A stretch of DNA of 64,000 bases. It comes from an uncultured Christensenellaceae bacterium. GTDB lineage: Bacteria > Bacillota > Clostridia > Christensenellales > Borkfalkiaceae. The stretch is from contig CAJUSA010000006.1 in NCBI GenBank assembly GCA_910589015.1, positions 60,986-124,985 of the forward strand, given 5' to 3'. The notes below the pieces were generated by a model. The model was not told the origin of the DNA. It did no database searches and saw nothing but the letters and a program-made list of their open reading frames with translations. Both the position numbers and the translations under genes were made by a program. Positions 14,666 through 23,023 of the stretch are shown here, piece after piece; the stretch's first letter is position 1; each line of letters opens with the position of its first letter.

Positions 14666-16696
14666 TTATTTATGAATTTTCTTAAAGAGTTCGCCGCCCT
14701 GCATAAGTTCGGCGTAAGAGATCTTGTTTTTCATGCGTGAAACGTCATAGCGGTCGCGCTCGATGACAAGCACGTTGCCGTTGGCGAGTTTGAACGTCGC
14801 TTTTTTGACAAGCGGCACGCTCAGCGTGAAATCCGCGCGCGAAGGGCTCATCTGATAGAACCCGAGGCATGCCAACAGATACCAGGACGACATCGAACCG
14901 TTGTCCTCGTCGCCGGGAAACCCTTCGAAGGTGTTGCGGAACAGATTTGCAAACTTTTCCACCGCCTCTGCCGTCTTCTTCACGTCGCCCAGTTCGCTGT
15001 ATATATAAGGAATATGAAAAGAAGGCTGATTCGATATGGCACAAAGCGATTTTTCATCCGCCATTTCGCTCATTTCGTGAATTTCCTTGCCGTAACTGCC
15101 CACGTTGTAATAAGCGGGTTCGCGCATGAGTTCGTCGATTTTCTGCGCGAGTTTGCCGCCGTAAAGTTCGTTGAGACCCGCAATATCGTGATAAACCGCA
15201 AACGAGCTCTGCCATGCCGACGCCTCGGTGTAATCCCCGCCCCAGTCGTAACGGTCGAACCGATCGCGGAACGCTCCGTTCTCGTCCTTGCCGCGCATAA
15301 AACCGCTTATAGGATCGAACAGATTGCGGTAATTTTTTGCATAACCGAAATAACGCGCCGCGTCCTCTTTATGCCCGAGTTTTTCCGCCGCCATAGCAAT
15401 GCAGTAATCGCCGTAACAGCAGTCGAGCGTTTCGTTCACGCTTTCTTTTGCAACGGTATAAGGCACATAGCCGTATTTCCGATAGGCGAGCGCGCCCGTC
15501 CTGCCGTAGCCGCTCGTATCCGAGCCGCATTCGCCGTCGTGCAGCAACGCGGTATAAATGTTTTCCGCAAGTTCGCCCGTGACGATTTCTTTGACGACGG
15601 CGTCCGCCATGACCGCCTCGATGAGCATGCCGGGCATGCAACAGACGTTGGCGGGGCTGAGCCATTTGGGCAGCCAGCCGCTTTCGAGATAGTAATTATA
15701 AAAGCCTTCCGCCGTTTCGCGGTAAAACGCGGTGTCGATCAGCGACAGATACGGAAAGAGCGTGCGGTATGTATCCCAAAAGCCGTTATCGGCGTACATG
15801 ATACCGTCTGCGATCTTGCCCGTGTGCAAATTGATATGTTTGGGTTTCCCCGATTCGTCGATTTCGTAAAATTTCCGCGGGAAGAGATAAGAACGGTACA
15901 TACATGTATAAAAAACCGCCTTTTTTTCTTCGTCGTCCTCGATATCGATCAACGATAAATAGCGTTCCCATTCGTCCGCCGCAACGCGCCGCGCCTCTTC
16001 GAGCGTGGTTTTTTCCAGCTCGCGGCGGTAATTGCGTTTCGCCTGCTCGACGGAAAGGAAGGAAGTCGCTAATTTGAGTTCCAGACGCTTTTCCCGCGCA
16101 AGCAGCGAGATTGCGTTGGGGTGAACGGAATAGGTGAACGGAACATTGAGCTTCGCCGCGAAGTATTCTCTGATTTCCCCGCACGGAACGGGGTTGGCAG
16201 TTTTATTCGTGTAGCCCGTCACCCACTCGCCGTCGCATTCGAGCACGGTCACGTCGTCCCCGATCAGGTTGACGCGGTTGCAGCCCTCTTCCGAAAAGGT
16301 AAACCGGATCACCGCGCCGCAGTTCACGGGCGCAAGCTCGAAGGTGTAACGGTCGCGGTAGACGAAGCCCTTCATGTACGCCGGTTCCAGAACACACCCT
16401 TCGTTATCGTAACACGACCAGCGTTCCTCTTCGCTGAGCAACAAATTCCCGCGCTGACCCGTAACGATGAGGTTGCCGTAATCGCCCATCCAGGGGGAAG
16501 GCTGATGGGTCAAGCGAATGCCCTCGAAACTCTTCGAGCGCGGCGAATAAAACCACCGCGGATTAAAATTTTCGGTTTGCAGCGTAAAAAACGCCATGCC
16601 GTGCGGAACCGCCGTAACGGGATAAAGGTTTCCGTTGGAAAACCGCGGCGAATTGCACGTCCCCAAACGCGTGTTAACGTAACGGTATTTTTCCAT
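14666..16696 (-). CDS. GH92 family alpha-mannosidase-like glycosidase
   Basis: The 676-residue protein matches GH92, calcium-dependent exo-alpha-mannosidases. Family landmarks: VNTRLGT near the start, VPHGMAFF, GIRLTHQPSPWMGDYG (about 68-83), the FWDTYRTLFPYLSLID segment, GSDTSGYG and the catalytic-end motif GDEDNGSMSSWYLLACLGFY near residue 595. No signal peptide is visible, so it probably trims imported mannosides inside the cell. It is preceded by AAGGAGTGCATT, its own promoter (16740-16767) and two operator-like sites, and followed by the LacI regulator. Exact linkage specificity cannot be read. Confidence 0.9.
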   Translation of the reverse strand: MEKYRYVNTRLGTCNSPRFSNGNLYPVTAVPHGMAFFTLQTENFNPRWFYSPRSKSFEGIRLTHQPSPWMGDYGNLIVTGQRGNLLLSEEERWSCYDNEGCVLEPAYMKGFVYRDRYTFELAPVNCGAVIRFTFSEEGCNRVNLIGDDVTVLECDGEWVTGYTNKTANPVPCGEIREYFAAKLNVPFTYSVHPNAISLLAREKRLELKLATSFLSVEQAKRNYRRELEKTTLEEARRVAADEWERYLSLIDIEDDEEKKAVFYTCMYRSYLFPRKFYEIDESGKPKHINLHTGKIADGIMYADNGFWDTYRTLFPYLSLIDTAFYRETAEGFYNYYLESGWLPKWLSPANVCCMPGMLIEAVMADAVVKEIVTGELAENIYTALLHDGECGSDTSGYGRTGALAYRKYGYVPYTVAKESVNETLDCCYGDYCIAMAAEKLGHKEDAARYFGYAKNYRNLFDPISGFMRGKDENGAFRDRFDRYDWGGDYTEASAWQSSFAVYHDIAGLNELYGGKLAQKIDELMREPAYYNVGSYGKEIHEMSEMADEKSLCAISNQPSFHIPYIYSELGDVKKTAEAVEKFANLFRNTFEGFPGDEDNGSMSSWYLLACLGFYQMSPSRADFTLSVPLVKKATFKLANGNVLVIERDRYDVSRMKNKISYAELMQGGELFKKIHK

Positions 16697-16739
16697 AATG
16701 CACTCCTTTATGCGGAAAAATGTGTTCTCTGTAATTTGT

Positions 16740-16767
16740 ATTATAACAGAAAAAAACCATTTGTCAA
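16740..16767 (-). promoter_or_regulatory. Sigma-A promoter of the GH92-LacI unit
   Basis: Minus-strand TTGACA (16767-16762), 16-bp spacer, TATAAT (16745-16740). The spacer contains a weak copy of the operator word (16751-16766, 12 of 16 bases). Confidence 0.8.
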
Positions 16768-16770
16768 TAG

Positions 16771-16786
16771 AAAAAACCGATTTTCT
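16771..16786. promoter_or_regulatory. LacI-type operator 1 upstream of GH92
   Basis: AAAAAACCGATTTTCT, directly upstream of the -35 box, 14 of 16 bases equal to the site at 13588-13603. Confidence 0.55.
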
Positions 16787-16794
16787 TTGAAAAT

Positions 16795-16810
16795 AAAAAA
16801 TCGGTTTTCC
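16795..16810. promoter_or_regulatory. LacI-type operator 2 upstream of GH92
   Basis: AAAAAATCGGTTTTCC; its complement GGAAAACCGATTTTTT matches 13 of 16 bases of the 13588 site and lies 24 bp from operator 1. Confidence 0.5.
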
Positions 16811-16830
16811 AAACTTGTTTTTCTCAGAAA

Positions 16831-16855
16831 AAAATCGGGCATTCCGCCCGATTTT
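16831..16855 (-). terminator. Terminator of the kinase-isomerase-aldolase operon
   Basis: Minus-strand ATCGGGC-GGAAT-GCCCGAT hairpin followed by a T run, six bases after the aldolase stop. Confidence 0.85.
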
Positions 16856-16860
16856 CCCGC

Positions 16861-17706
16861 TTATTTTTTTCCGCTGAACACCTTTAAGGTTTGCAGCGCG
16901 TTTTCATACATCGCCTTTTGCGCATTTAACGCAAGATTGTGGTAAAAATCCGCGCTCTTCTCTTCGATGGTCGCCTTCGCCGCGGCATAACCCTCGTACG
17001 CCATATACGAATAATAGTTGATTTTCGAAATACCGCGCCGAATGACTTCGCGGTATTCTTCGTGCGAGATTCCGCTGCCGCCGTGCATGACAAGGGGCAG
17101 ATCGGTCAACTTCCTCACCTGCGTAATAATATCCATATTGAGAACAGGCTTTGTTTTATAAATGCCGTGCGCCGTGCCGAAGGCGATCGCCAACGCATCC
17201 ACGCCCGTGCGGGCGATATAATCTTTCACCAACTCGGGTTTGGTATACAGTTCTTCGGGATTTGCCGCGCTCTCGCCGCCGCCCTCTCTTTGGGGCAACG
17301 CGCCGAGCTCGGCTTCCACGTCCACGCCGTACGCGTGGGCGTAATCGGCCACCTTTTTCGTGCCCTTTACGTTCTCTTCGTAAGGCAACGTGGAATAGTC
17401 GATCATGACCGAGGTAAACCCGAGTTCGATTGCGCGTTTACAATAATCGAAATCCTCGCCGTGGTCGAGGTGCACGCAGACGGGTACGCTTGCATGACGG
17501 GCGAGTTCCGCCATCACGCGCCCGATTTTATCGAGCGGAGATACGTCCTCGTGGCACTGCGCATGCGCGATAATGACGGGCACGTTGAGCTTTTCTGCCG
17601 CACCGAGCACGGCGAGCAGACATTCGAGGTTGGGCGTATTAAAACTGCCGACCGCCGCATGATTTTTCTTTGCGATTTCGCATACTTCTTTCAAACTTGC
17701 TAACAT
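16861..17706 (-). CDS. Class II ketose-bisphosphate aldolase (FbaA/GatY type)
   Basis: A 281-residue zinc aldolase cleaving or forming a ketose phosphate with dihydroxyacetone phosphate. Motifs: VPVCVHLDHGEDF (zinc histidine and Asp), GFTSVMIDYSTLPYEEN, VEAELGALP, ALAIAFGTAHGIY and PLVMHGGSGISHEEY. It differs clearly from the fba gene at 62970-63905, consistent with a dedicated catabolic enzyme. Three bases after the isomerase gene and after the kinase, it completes a three-step sugar pathway: isomerise, phosphorylate, cleave. The actual ketose (for example a tagatose-, fuculose- or sulfo-sugar-like phosphate) cannot be read from sequence. Confidence 0.9.
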   Translation of the reverse strand: MLASLKEVCEIAKKNHAAVGSFNTPNLECLLAVLGAAEKLNVPVIIAHAQCHEDVSPLDKIGRVMAELARHASVPVCVHLDHGEDFDYCKRAIELGFTSVMIDYSTLPYEENVKGTKKVADYAHAYGVDVEAELGALPQREGGGESAANPEELYTKPELVKDYIARTGVDALAIAFGTAHGIYKTKPVLNMDIITQVRKLTDLPLVMHGGSGISHEEYREVIRRGISKINYYSYMAYEGYAAAKATIEEKSADFYHNLALNAQKAMYENALQTLKVFSGKK

Positions 17707-17709
17707 AAT

Positions 17710-19104
17710 TCACCCCTCAATCCTGATCACTTCGTAGCCGAGGTAGGTTTGGAACGCCTCTTCGAGTACATATTTCATATGCCCGACGCCCACCGTGGTG
17801 TGGTGCTTGAACCCGCCCTTTGCAAGGCGGATGAGTTTATTCTGCAAATCGGGAATTTCCGCAACGCCGCCGCAACCGAAATACGCCTTTTCGATCGGTT
17901 CGCCCGTAAAGCGTGCTTCGCTCGCGTAAACTTTGAGTTTGCCGTCCTCGGTAAAGCCGTTGGAAATGGTGATATCCATGGCTTTGATGCGCCCCTCGTT
18001 GGTGCCCCAGCCCGATCCGGGATCGCCCTTTGCGAACATCTTGTGTTCGGTTACGGTGCCCTTCCCCGCCATTAACGACTGCGCCACGGGACCGCAGTGG
18101 AAGAGAATGACCTTGTTCTCGTCGTCGCCGTAGTTGTTGTTCCAATCAAGACATGCCGTAGGCTGTTCGCTTGCCAGCGCCATGGCGCGCATGGTGATGG
18201 CGGACGTTAAATCGATCTCGCACGAACAGACGATCCCGCGGTCGTTGAGTTCGGAAATCAGCACGCAGGGGCAGACGCGCAGAATGGTTTCCATCTCGTT
18301 CCAGCAGCGCAGCGTCAACGCGTCGAGGTGATAATCGCGGATATAATCGTCGATGACGACCGAAATCTTGGCAAGCGTCAGTTTATTGCTTGCAGGCACT
18401 TTGGAAAAATCGGAATAGGCTTCAAGCCGTTTGATCTTGGCAAGCACTTCCTTATCGTCGTCCTTTTTCTTGTTTACAAAATCGATGAGTTCGGACAAAT
18501 CGAAACTTTCCACGTTGATGCCGTAGCGCTGCAGCGTCACCTCGTCGAACCGTACGGTTTTGAACGCCGTCGTTCTTGCGCCGATACAGCCGAGGTTAAA
18601 GCGCTTCATGCCCTTGACGACGCGACAGATCGCGGCAAAGTCTTTGAGGTTCTGCGCAAACGTTTTCGACAGCGGGTGCACGACGTGCGGTTTCATGACG
18701 GTGAACGGGATTTTATACTGATAGAACACGTCCGTCACCGAAAACTTTCCGCAGAAGGCGTCGCGGCGGTGCGCAAAGTCCATTTTACCGATTTCGTCGG
18801 GGTACGCCTGCATTAAGATCGGCACGCCCGCATCCTGTAACGCCGTGATCGCGCCGTTCTCGTCGATAAAGATCGGCATACATAAAATCACGCCGTCGTA
18901 CTCGCCCTCGTGCGATTTGAGCCAATCGTGATAGAGCCTGCCCTCGTCGCGCGTTTCGACCGCGCCGTAACGCGTGAGATTCTCGTCCATGGCAAGATAT
19001 TCGTGCCCCGCCTTCGTCACGGCTTCGATCATGTCTTTCCGCGCGCCCGTGATGAGTTCGCCCGGCATAAAGCCGCGGTTCCCGAAATAAAGTGCAAATT
19101 TCAT
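17710..19104 (-). CDS. L-fucose/L-arabinose isomerase-fold sugar isomerase
   Basis: 464 residues with the fold and C-terminal domain of the fucose/arabinose isomerase superfamily: an N-terminal MKFALYFGNRGFMPGELITGA region, DGVILCMPIFIDENG, then DALTLRCWNEMETIL, the active-site-like CEIDLTSAITMRAM and a C-terminal LFHCGPVA and HHTTVGVGH segment. Such enzymes interconvert aldoses and ketoses with a manganese ion bound by Glu, Asp and His. It is shorter than FucI (about 590) and distinct from AraA, so I do not name the sugar. It sits between kinase and aldolase with one- and three-base gaps. Confidence 0.82.
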   Translation of the reverse strand: MKFALYFGNRGFMPGELITGARKDMIEAVTKAGHEYLAMDENLTRYGAVETRDEGRLYHDWLKSHEGEYDGVILCMPIFIDENGAITALQDAGVPILMQAYPDEIGKMDFAHRRDAFCGKFSVTDVFYQYKIPFTVMKPHVVHPLSKTFAQNLKDFAAICRVVKGMKRFNLGCIGARTTAFKTVRFDEVTLQRYGINVESFDLSELIDFVNKKKDDDKEVLAKIKRLEAYSDFSKVPASNKLTLAKISVVIDDYIRDYHLDALTLRCWNEMETILRVCPCVLISELNDRGIVCSCEIDLTSAITMRAMALASEQPTACLDWNNNYGDDENKVILFHCGPVAQSLMAGKGTVTEHKMFAKGDPGSGWGTNEGRIKAMDITISNGFTEDGKLKVYASEARFTGEPIEKAYFGCGGVAEIPDLQNKLIRLAKGGFKHHTTVGVGHMKYVLEEAFQTYLGYEVIRIEG

Positions 19105-19105
19105 A

Positions 19106-20572
19106 TCAGTCGATCTCCTTTAACAGTTGATATAATTTTTTATATTTGGCATAGTTTTGCGCATAGCGTTTTCCGCCGCGGGGGGTAAATTCTTTCGTAT
19201 ACCGCACGAAGATTTTCGCCGCCGCGTTCAGATCCGCCGCCGTGCCCATTGCCACCGCCTGCAACATGGCGCAACCGCACAGCCCGCCCTCGGAAGAGCG
19301 CAGCGTTCTGATCGGAATATCCTGTATATCCGCTTTAATCTGCAACCATTTTTCCGAATTGGCGCCGCCGCCCGTCGCCACCGCCCGTTTGACGTTTACG
19401 CCGTACGCGCGCACTGTTTCCGCGTTGAGCTTCATTTCCATGGCGCACGCTTCGAGGATCGCGCGGTAGATTTCCGCATCCTCGGTCTGCGCGGTCAAAC
19501 GCAAAAGCGCGCCCGTTGCGCCGATATCCTGATAAGGCGTCGCCGCGCCCGCAAAATAAGGCAGTGCCAGCACGCGCGAAGGCTCGTCGCGCATGTTCTT
19601 TTCGGCGTACCCGAAAAAGTTTTCTTCTTTCCCTTTGTACCCGTGCAATATTTTGTTGCGGAACCAGCTCACGAGCGAACCGCACGAATAATTGAACATA
19701 TAAGTGCAGTAAAGCCCTTCCACCGCATACGGCACGCAGACGTATCCCTGTTCGCCCATGGCGCAGTTTTCGGGCTTTTCGCGGAACAACGCCGTGATGC
19801 ACTCGACCGTGCCCATGCCGTCCACTGCGTCGTTTTCTTCAAGCGCGCCCGCGCCGAGCGCCGAACAGACCTGATCGTGACTGCCCAGCACGAGCGTGCA
19901 CGTTTCGGACAAGCCGAGTTCTTTACATACCTTCTCTTTTACCCTGCCCACGACGCTGCCCGTCGGTTTCGGGGCGGAAAAGAGCGCTGCGGGGATCGAA
20001 AACGCCGCGAGCAATTCGCCGTCGAACTGCTTGGCGCCGATATCGAAGGCGCCCGTCCGCGCGGCAAGCGCATAATCGATTGCCCGCTCGCCCGTGAGCA
20101 GATACCCCAGATAATCGCACAGCAGCATGAGCTTATCGGCTTTTGCAAACGCCTTCGGCGCATGGTTTTTGATCCAGAGCAGCTTACTCAGCGAATACAT
20201 GCTATGGGGCAACGTGCCCGTCGCGGAAAACATGCGCTCTTTGGAAAAGCGCGCCGCCACCGCAAGCGCCTCTTCTTCGCCGCGCGGATCGGTGTAGAGC
20301 ATGGGGCGGAACAGCACTTCGTCGTTTGCGCCGAGCAGGACAAACGATTCCCCGAACGAGGAGATGCAGATCGAATCGACGGGATTATGCGCGGCGACGG
20401 CGGAAATCATGCCGCGCACATGCTCGCACAGCGACACAACGTCAACGTACGTTTCCCCGTTTTCGGTGTAAAAACCGTACGCCGCGGCGTATTCCGCCAA
20501 AATCTCGCCCCGATCGGAAAAGAGCTGACATTTGCAATTCGTCGTCCCGACATCGATACTCAGATAATTCAT
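19106..20572 (-). CDS. FGGY-family sugar kinase
   Basis: A 488-residue ATP-dependent carbohydrate kinase. The N-terminal phosphate loop is LSIDVGTTNCKCQLF, and the second domain has VLGSHDQVCSALGAG, DGMGTVECITA and the C-terminal ATP loop ATGGGANSEKWLQIKAD, followed by GLCGCAMLQAVAMGT. It resembles xylulo-/gluconokinase-like FGGY proteins, but the substrate is unknown. It is the first gene of the three-gene catabolic operon and is divergent from the PocR/AraC regulator. No good ribosome site precedes the ATG (AAAATAGCGGT). Confidence 0.9.
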   Translation of the reverse strand: MNYLSIDVGTTNCKCQLFSDRGEILAEYAAAYGFYTENGETYVDVVSLCEHVRGMISAVAAHNPVDSICISSFGESFVLLGANDEVLFRPMLYTDPRGEEEALAVAARFSKERMFSATGTLPHSMYSLSKLLWIKNHAPKAFAKADKLMLLCDYLGYLLTGERAIDYALAARTGAFDIGAKQFDGELLAAFSIPAALFSAPKPTGSVVGRVKEKVCKELGLSETCTLVLGSHDQVCSALGAGALEENDAVDGMGTVECITALFREKPENCAMGEQGYVCVPYAVEGLYCTYMFNYSCGSLVSWFRNKILHGYKGKEENFFGYAEKNMRDEPSRVLALPYFAGAATPYQDIGATGALLRLTAQTEDAEIYRAILEACAMEMKLNAETVRAYGVNVKRAVATGGGANSEKWLQIKADIQDIPIRTLRSSEGGLCGCAMLQAVAMGTAADLNAAAKIFVRYTKEFTPRGGKRYAQNYAKYKKLYQLLKEID

Positions 20573-20585
20573 ACCGCTATTTTAC

Positions 20586-20614
20586 TTGCCAAAAGCGTGC
20601 GAATATAGTAAAAT
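20586..20614 (+). promoter_or_regulatory. Promoter of the PocR/AraC regulator
   Basis: TTGCCA (20586-20591), 17 bp, TAAAAT (20609-20614), 45 bases before the regulator start, in the 86-bp divergent intergenic region. Confidence 0.6.
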
Positions 20615-20658
20615 GTGTTTTGTAATATGGTAATTTCGTACCGAGGAATCAATATATT

Positions 20659-21483
20659 ATGAATCACGGTCTGGACAAAATGCAGGAACTTCTGCGCGAC
20701 TTTTACAACCTCGCGCACGTTAAAATCTGCATTTACGACGAAACGGGAAATGAACTTTGCACCTTCCCCGAACGGCACACAGCGTTCTGCCAACGCCTGC
20801 GGGAATCGGCTGAACAAGATGCGCAGTGCCGCCTGTGCGACAAACGCGCGTTTGCGGAATGCAAAAAAACCCACCGGCAGCACCACTATATCTGCCGCAT
20901 GGGTCTTTTCGAATGTTTTTCGCCCATTCTGTACGGCGAACGGATCATCGGCTATCTTGCCATCGGGCAAATGCGCACGAACGAAAGCGGACTTCCCGAA
21001 CGAGAGCTTGCCGCCTTTACGGAACAGGACAAGCAAGAGCTTGCCGCCGTTTACGGTACGCTGCCCCTTCTCGAACAGGACAAGATCCATTCCGCGATCC
21101 GCATTCTCGACGCCTGCGCGGGCTACGAATACTTAAAAGGACTAATCAGCGCGACGGAAGGCGGGATCGATCGGGAAATCGACGCTTACGTCAACGCGCA
21201 CCTCAAAGACGCACTCTCGGTGCAGGAACTGTGCACACGATTCCGCTTATCGCGCAACGAAATTTACAGGATTTTCAAGGATTATTTTAACGATTCCCCC
21301 GCCGAATATATTAAAAAAAGGCGGCTTAACCGCGCCTGCGACTATCTCGCGGAAACCGATCTGCCCGTAAATACGGTCGCGCAGAAGTGCGGCATACCCG
21401 ATTACAATTATTTTTCGAAAATTTTCAAAAAAGCCTTCGGCATTTCCCCGCGCCTGTACCGCAAAAACCACTTGCCGAACTGA
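20659..21483 (+). CDS. AraC-family regulator with PocR sensory domain
   Basis: 274 residues. The first 160 form a PocR-type ligand domain: a helix LDKMQELLRDFYNLAHVKI, then a Cys cluster (FCQRLRE, CRLCDKRAF, ECKK, YICRMGLFECFSPI) and GERIIGYLAIGQMR. PocR domains are thought to bind small hydrocarbon-like or polyol ligands. Residues about 180-270 hold the two AraC helix-turn-helix units (LSVQELCTRFRLSRNEIYRIF, VNTVAQKCGIPDYNYFSKIFKKAFGI). Divergent placement from the kinase operon makes it the likely activator of that operon. Confidence 0.92.
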   Translation: MNHGLDKMQELLRDFYNLAHVKICIYDETGNELCTFPERHTAFCQRLRESAEQDAQCRLCDKRAFAECKKTHRQHHYICRMGLFECFSPILYGERIIGYLAIGQMRTNESGLPERELAAFTEQDKQELAAVYGTLPLLEQDKIHSAIRILDACAGYEYLKGLISATEGGIDREIDAYVNAHLKDALSVQELCTRFRLSRNEIYRIFKDYFNDSPAEYIKKRRLNRACDYLAETDLPVNTVAQKCGIPDYNYFSKIFKKAFGISPRLYRKNHLPN

Positions 21484-21487
21484 ACGC

Positions 21488-21520
21488 GCCGCTCCGCTTT
21501 GCACGCGGGGCGGCTTTTTT
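21488..21520 (+). terminator. Terminator after the PocR/AraC gene
   Basis: GCCGCTCCGC / GCGGGGCGGC stem (one wobble) with a seven-base loop, then TTTTTT. Confidence 0.88.
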
Positions 21521-21671
21521 ATCGCGTCCCTCTTCGGACATTTACGCCGATTCGACTTATTTTTGCTTTCTTTTATAAAATTTGCGTTGAAATACGGCAC
21601 GGCGCGGCATACGTTAAAGTATACGCGATTGCGCCACGAAAAAACAACCGTAAATCGCAGGAGAGAGAATC

Positions 21672-22337
21672 ATGCAAATTTCAACGCTTATCGGTAAACG
21701 CATTTTTTCACGGGAAGGAAACGAACTCGGGTACGTCCTCAGCGTTCTGCTCACCAAAAACCGCACGAAACTCTTCGCGCTCGGGTGCGCCGACGGCGAA
21801 GAAAACGAATTTTACCTGCCCGCACGCGCCGTGCTTTCGGTCGGCGACGCAGTCGTCTGCAACGATCTGCGCGCCGAAATCATCGAAGATGACGGACAGC
21901 ACGCGCCCGTCGGGCTTGCCGTGTATTCCGAACAAGGCGCCTCGCTCGGCACCGTTTACGATTTGGCGCTCGAACAGGACGGCGCCTACCTCATCTTAAA
22001 CGACGGTACGCGTTATCCCGCCGCGCGCGCCCGGTTCGGTCAGGTGGTCATTCTGCGCGATCCATCCCCCGCGCGGAAGAAGAGCGCCGCACCGCGCAAA
22101 AAAGCAACGGCAACGGCGCCCGCCGTTGCCGCGTATGAACAAAAAACGCCGTCCGAAGGCGAGTTCAATCGGCTTAACCTGCTCGGACGGCGCGTGCGCA
22201 AAACGGTATTCGATTCGGAAGGAAACGTGGTGGCGCACACGGGCGAGGTCATCACGCCCGATACGCTCGCGCAGGCAAGACGGCACAACCGTCTGTTACA
22301 GCTTACGGTAAATACCCTCACCAACCTGCCTTTATAA
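21672..22337 (+). CDS. PRC-barrel domain protein
   Basis: The 221-residue protein has PRC-barrel-like units: residues 1-75 (LIGKRIFSREGNELGYVLSV...FALGC), a weaker one at about 78-125 (GLAVYSEQGASLGTVYDLAL) and a short C-terminal LNLLGRRVRKTVFDSEGNVVA copy after a Lys/Ala-rich linker (residues 130-155). PRC barrels occur in RNA-processing and photosynthesis proteins and in sporulation proteins such as YlmC; I cannot assign a role. GGAGAGAGAATC precedes the ATG. It stands alone and overlaps the convergent membrane-protein gene by six bases. Confidence 0.75.
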   Translation: MQISTLIGKRIFSREGNELGYVLSVLLTKNRTKLFALGCADGEENEFYLPARAVLSVGDAVVCNDLRAEIIEDDGQHAPVGLAVYSEQGASLGTVYDLALEQDGAYLILNDGTRYPAARARFGQVVILRDPSPARKKSAAPRKKATATAPAVAAYEQKTPSEGEFNRLNLLGRRVRKTVFDSEGNVVAHTGEVITPDTLAQARRHNRLLQLTVNTLTNLPL

Positions 22338-22946
22338 CTTATATTTTGCCGTGAGTTTGAGCACGGTGGCAAGGCAGTCGTTGACAAGGTGCAGTTCTTT
22401 TTCGCTGAGCGCCTTGCCGCGGTAACCTTCCACCGTGCGCGTAAGCGCCTCGATTTCAAGACGGTCGGCAGGGCTGAGTTTTTCTTTTTTGAGTTTGGCA
22501 AGCAGCGCGGTGACGTGCGACAGGCACGTTCCGCATTCTTCCGCCGTCGCAAGCGGTTCTTCCCCTGCCTGCGCCCCTTCTTCGGGAAGTTCGAGCTCTT
22601 CGCGGAAGGTATTATAAATCGCCTCGTCGCGAGCGCGGCGCCTGTCCTCGCGCCCTTCCGCACGCTTTTTCAGCGGACAGGGAATAAGAAAGAGCAGCGC
22701 GAAAATCCCCGCCACGAACAAGAACAGCGCGGCATAGATCGCCCCCACCGTGGCGCTCTCGGCGCAGCACACGAAAAACACCCCCGCCGCCCCGACGGCA
22801 AGCGCGAGCGGCGCGTAAGCCTTTCTGCCGCCGACCGCCGTAAAGAGCACGGCAAACGCGACAACGAGGGCGGGGCACGCGATAAGCGGCACCCATGCAG
22901 GCACGTTCGCCCCCACCCATTCGATCATTTTCAAAAATATTTCCAT
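22332..22946 (-). CDS. Unknown membrane protein with cytoplasmic helical tail
   Basis: 204 residues: three hydrophobic segments in the first 90 (VPLIACPALVVAFAVLFTAV, APLALAVGAAGVFFVCC, AIYAALFLFVAGIFALLFLI) and a charged, mostly helical tail rich in E, R and K with CGTC at about 143-146. No family recognised. It overlaps the PRC-barrel gene tail-to-tail and follows 77 bases after the addA stop (same strand is read away from addA start side), so it may be read separately. Confidence 0.7.
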   Translation of the reverse strand: MEIFLKMIEWVGANVPAWVPLIACPALVVAFAVLFTAVGGRKAYAPLALAVGAAGVFFVCCAESATVGAIYAALFLFVAGIFALLFLIPCPLKKRAEGREDRRRARDEAIYNTFREELELPEEGAQAGEEPLATAEECGTCLSHVTALLAKLKKEKLSPADRLEIEALTRTVEGYRGKALSEKELHLVNDCLATVLKLTAKYKL

Positions 22947-23023
22947 AACCCCTCCGCAAACCTATCCGATAAATGATACCCGCTTTTTGCGGAACTTATT
23001 CCCGCCCGTCCGCAATTTTTTCT

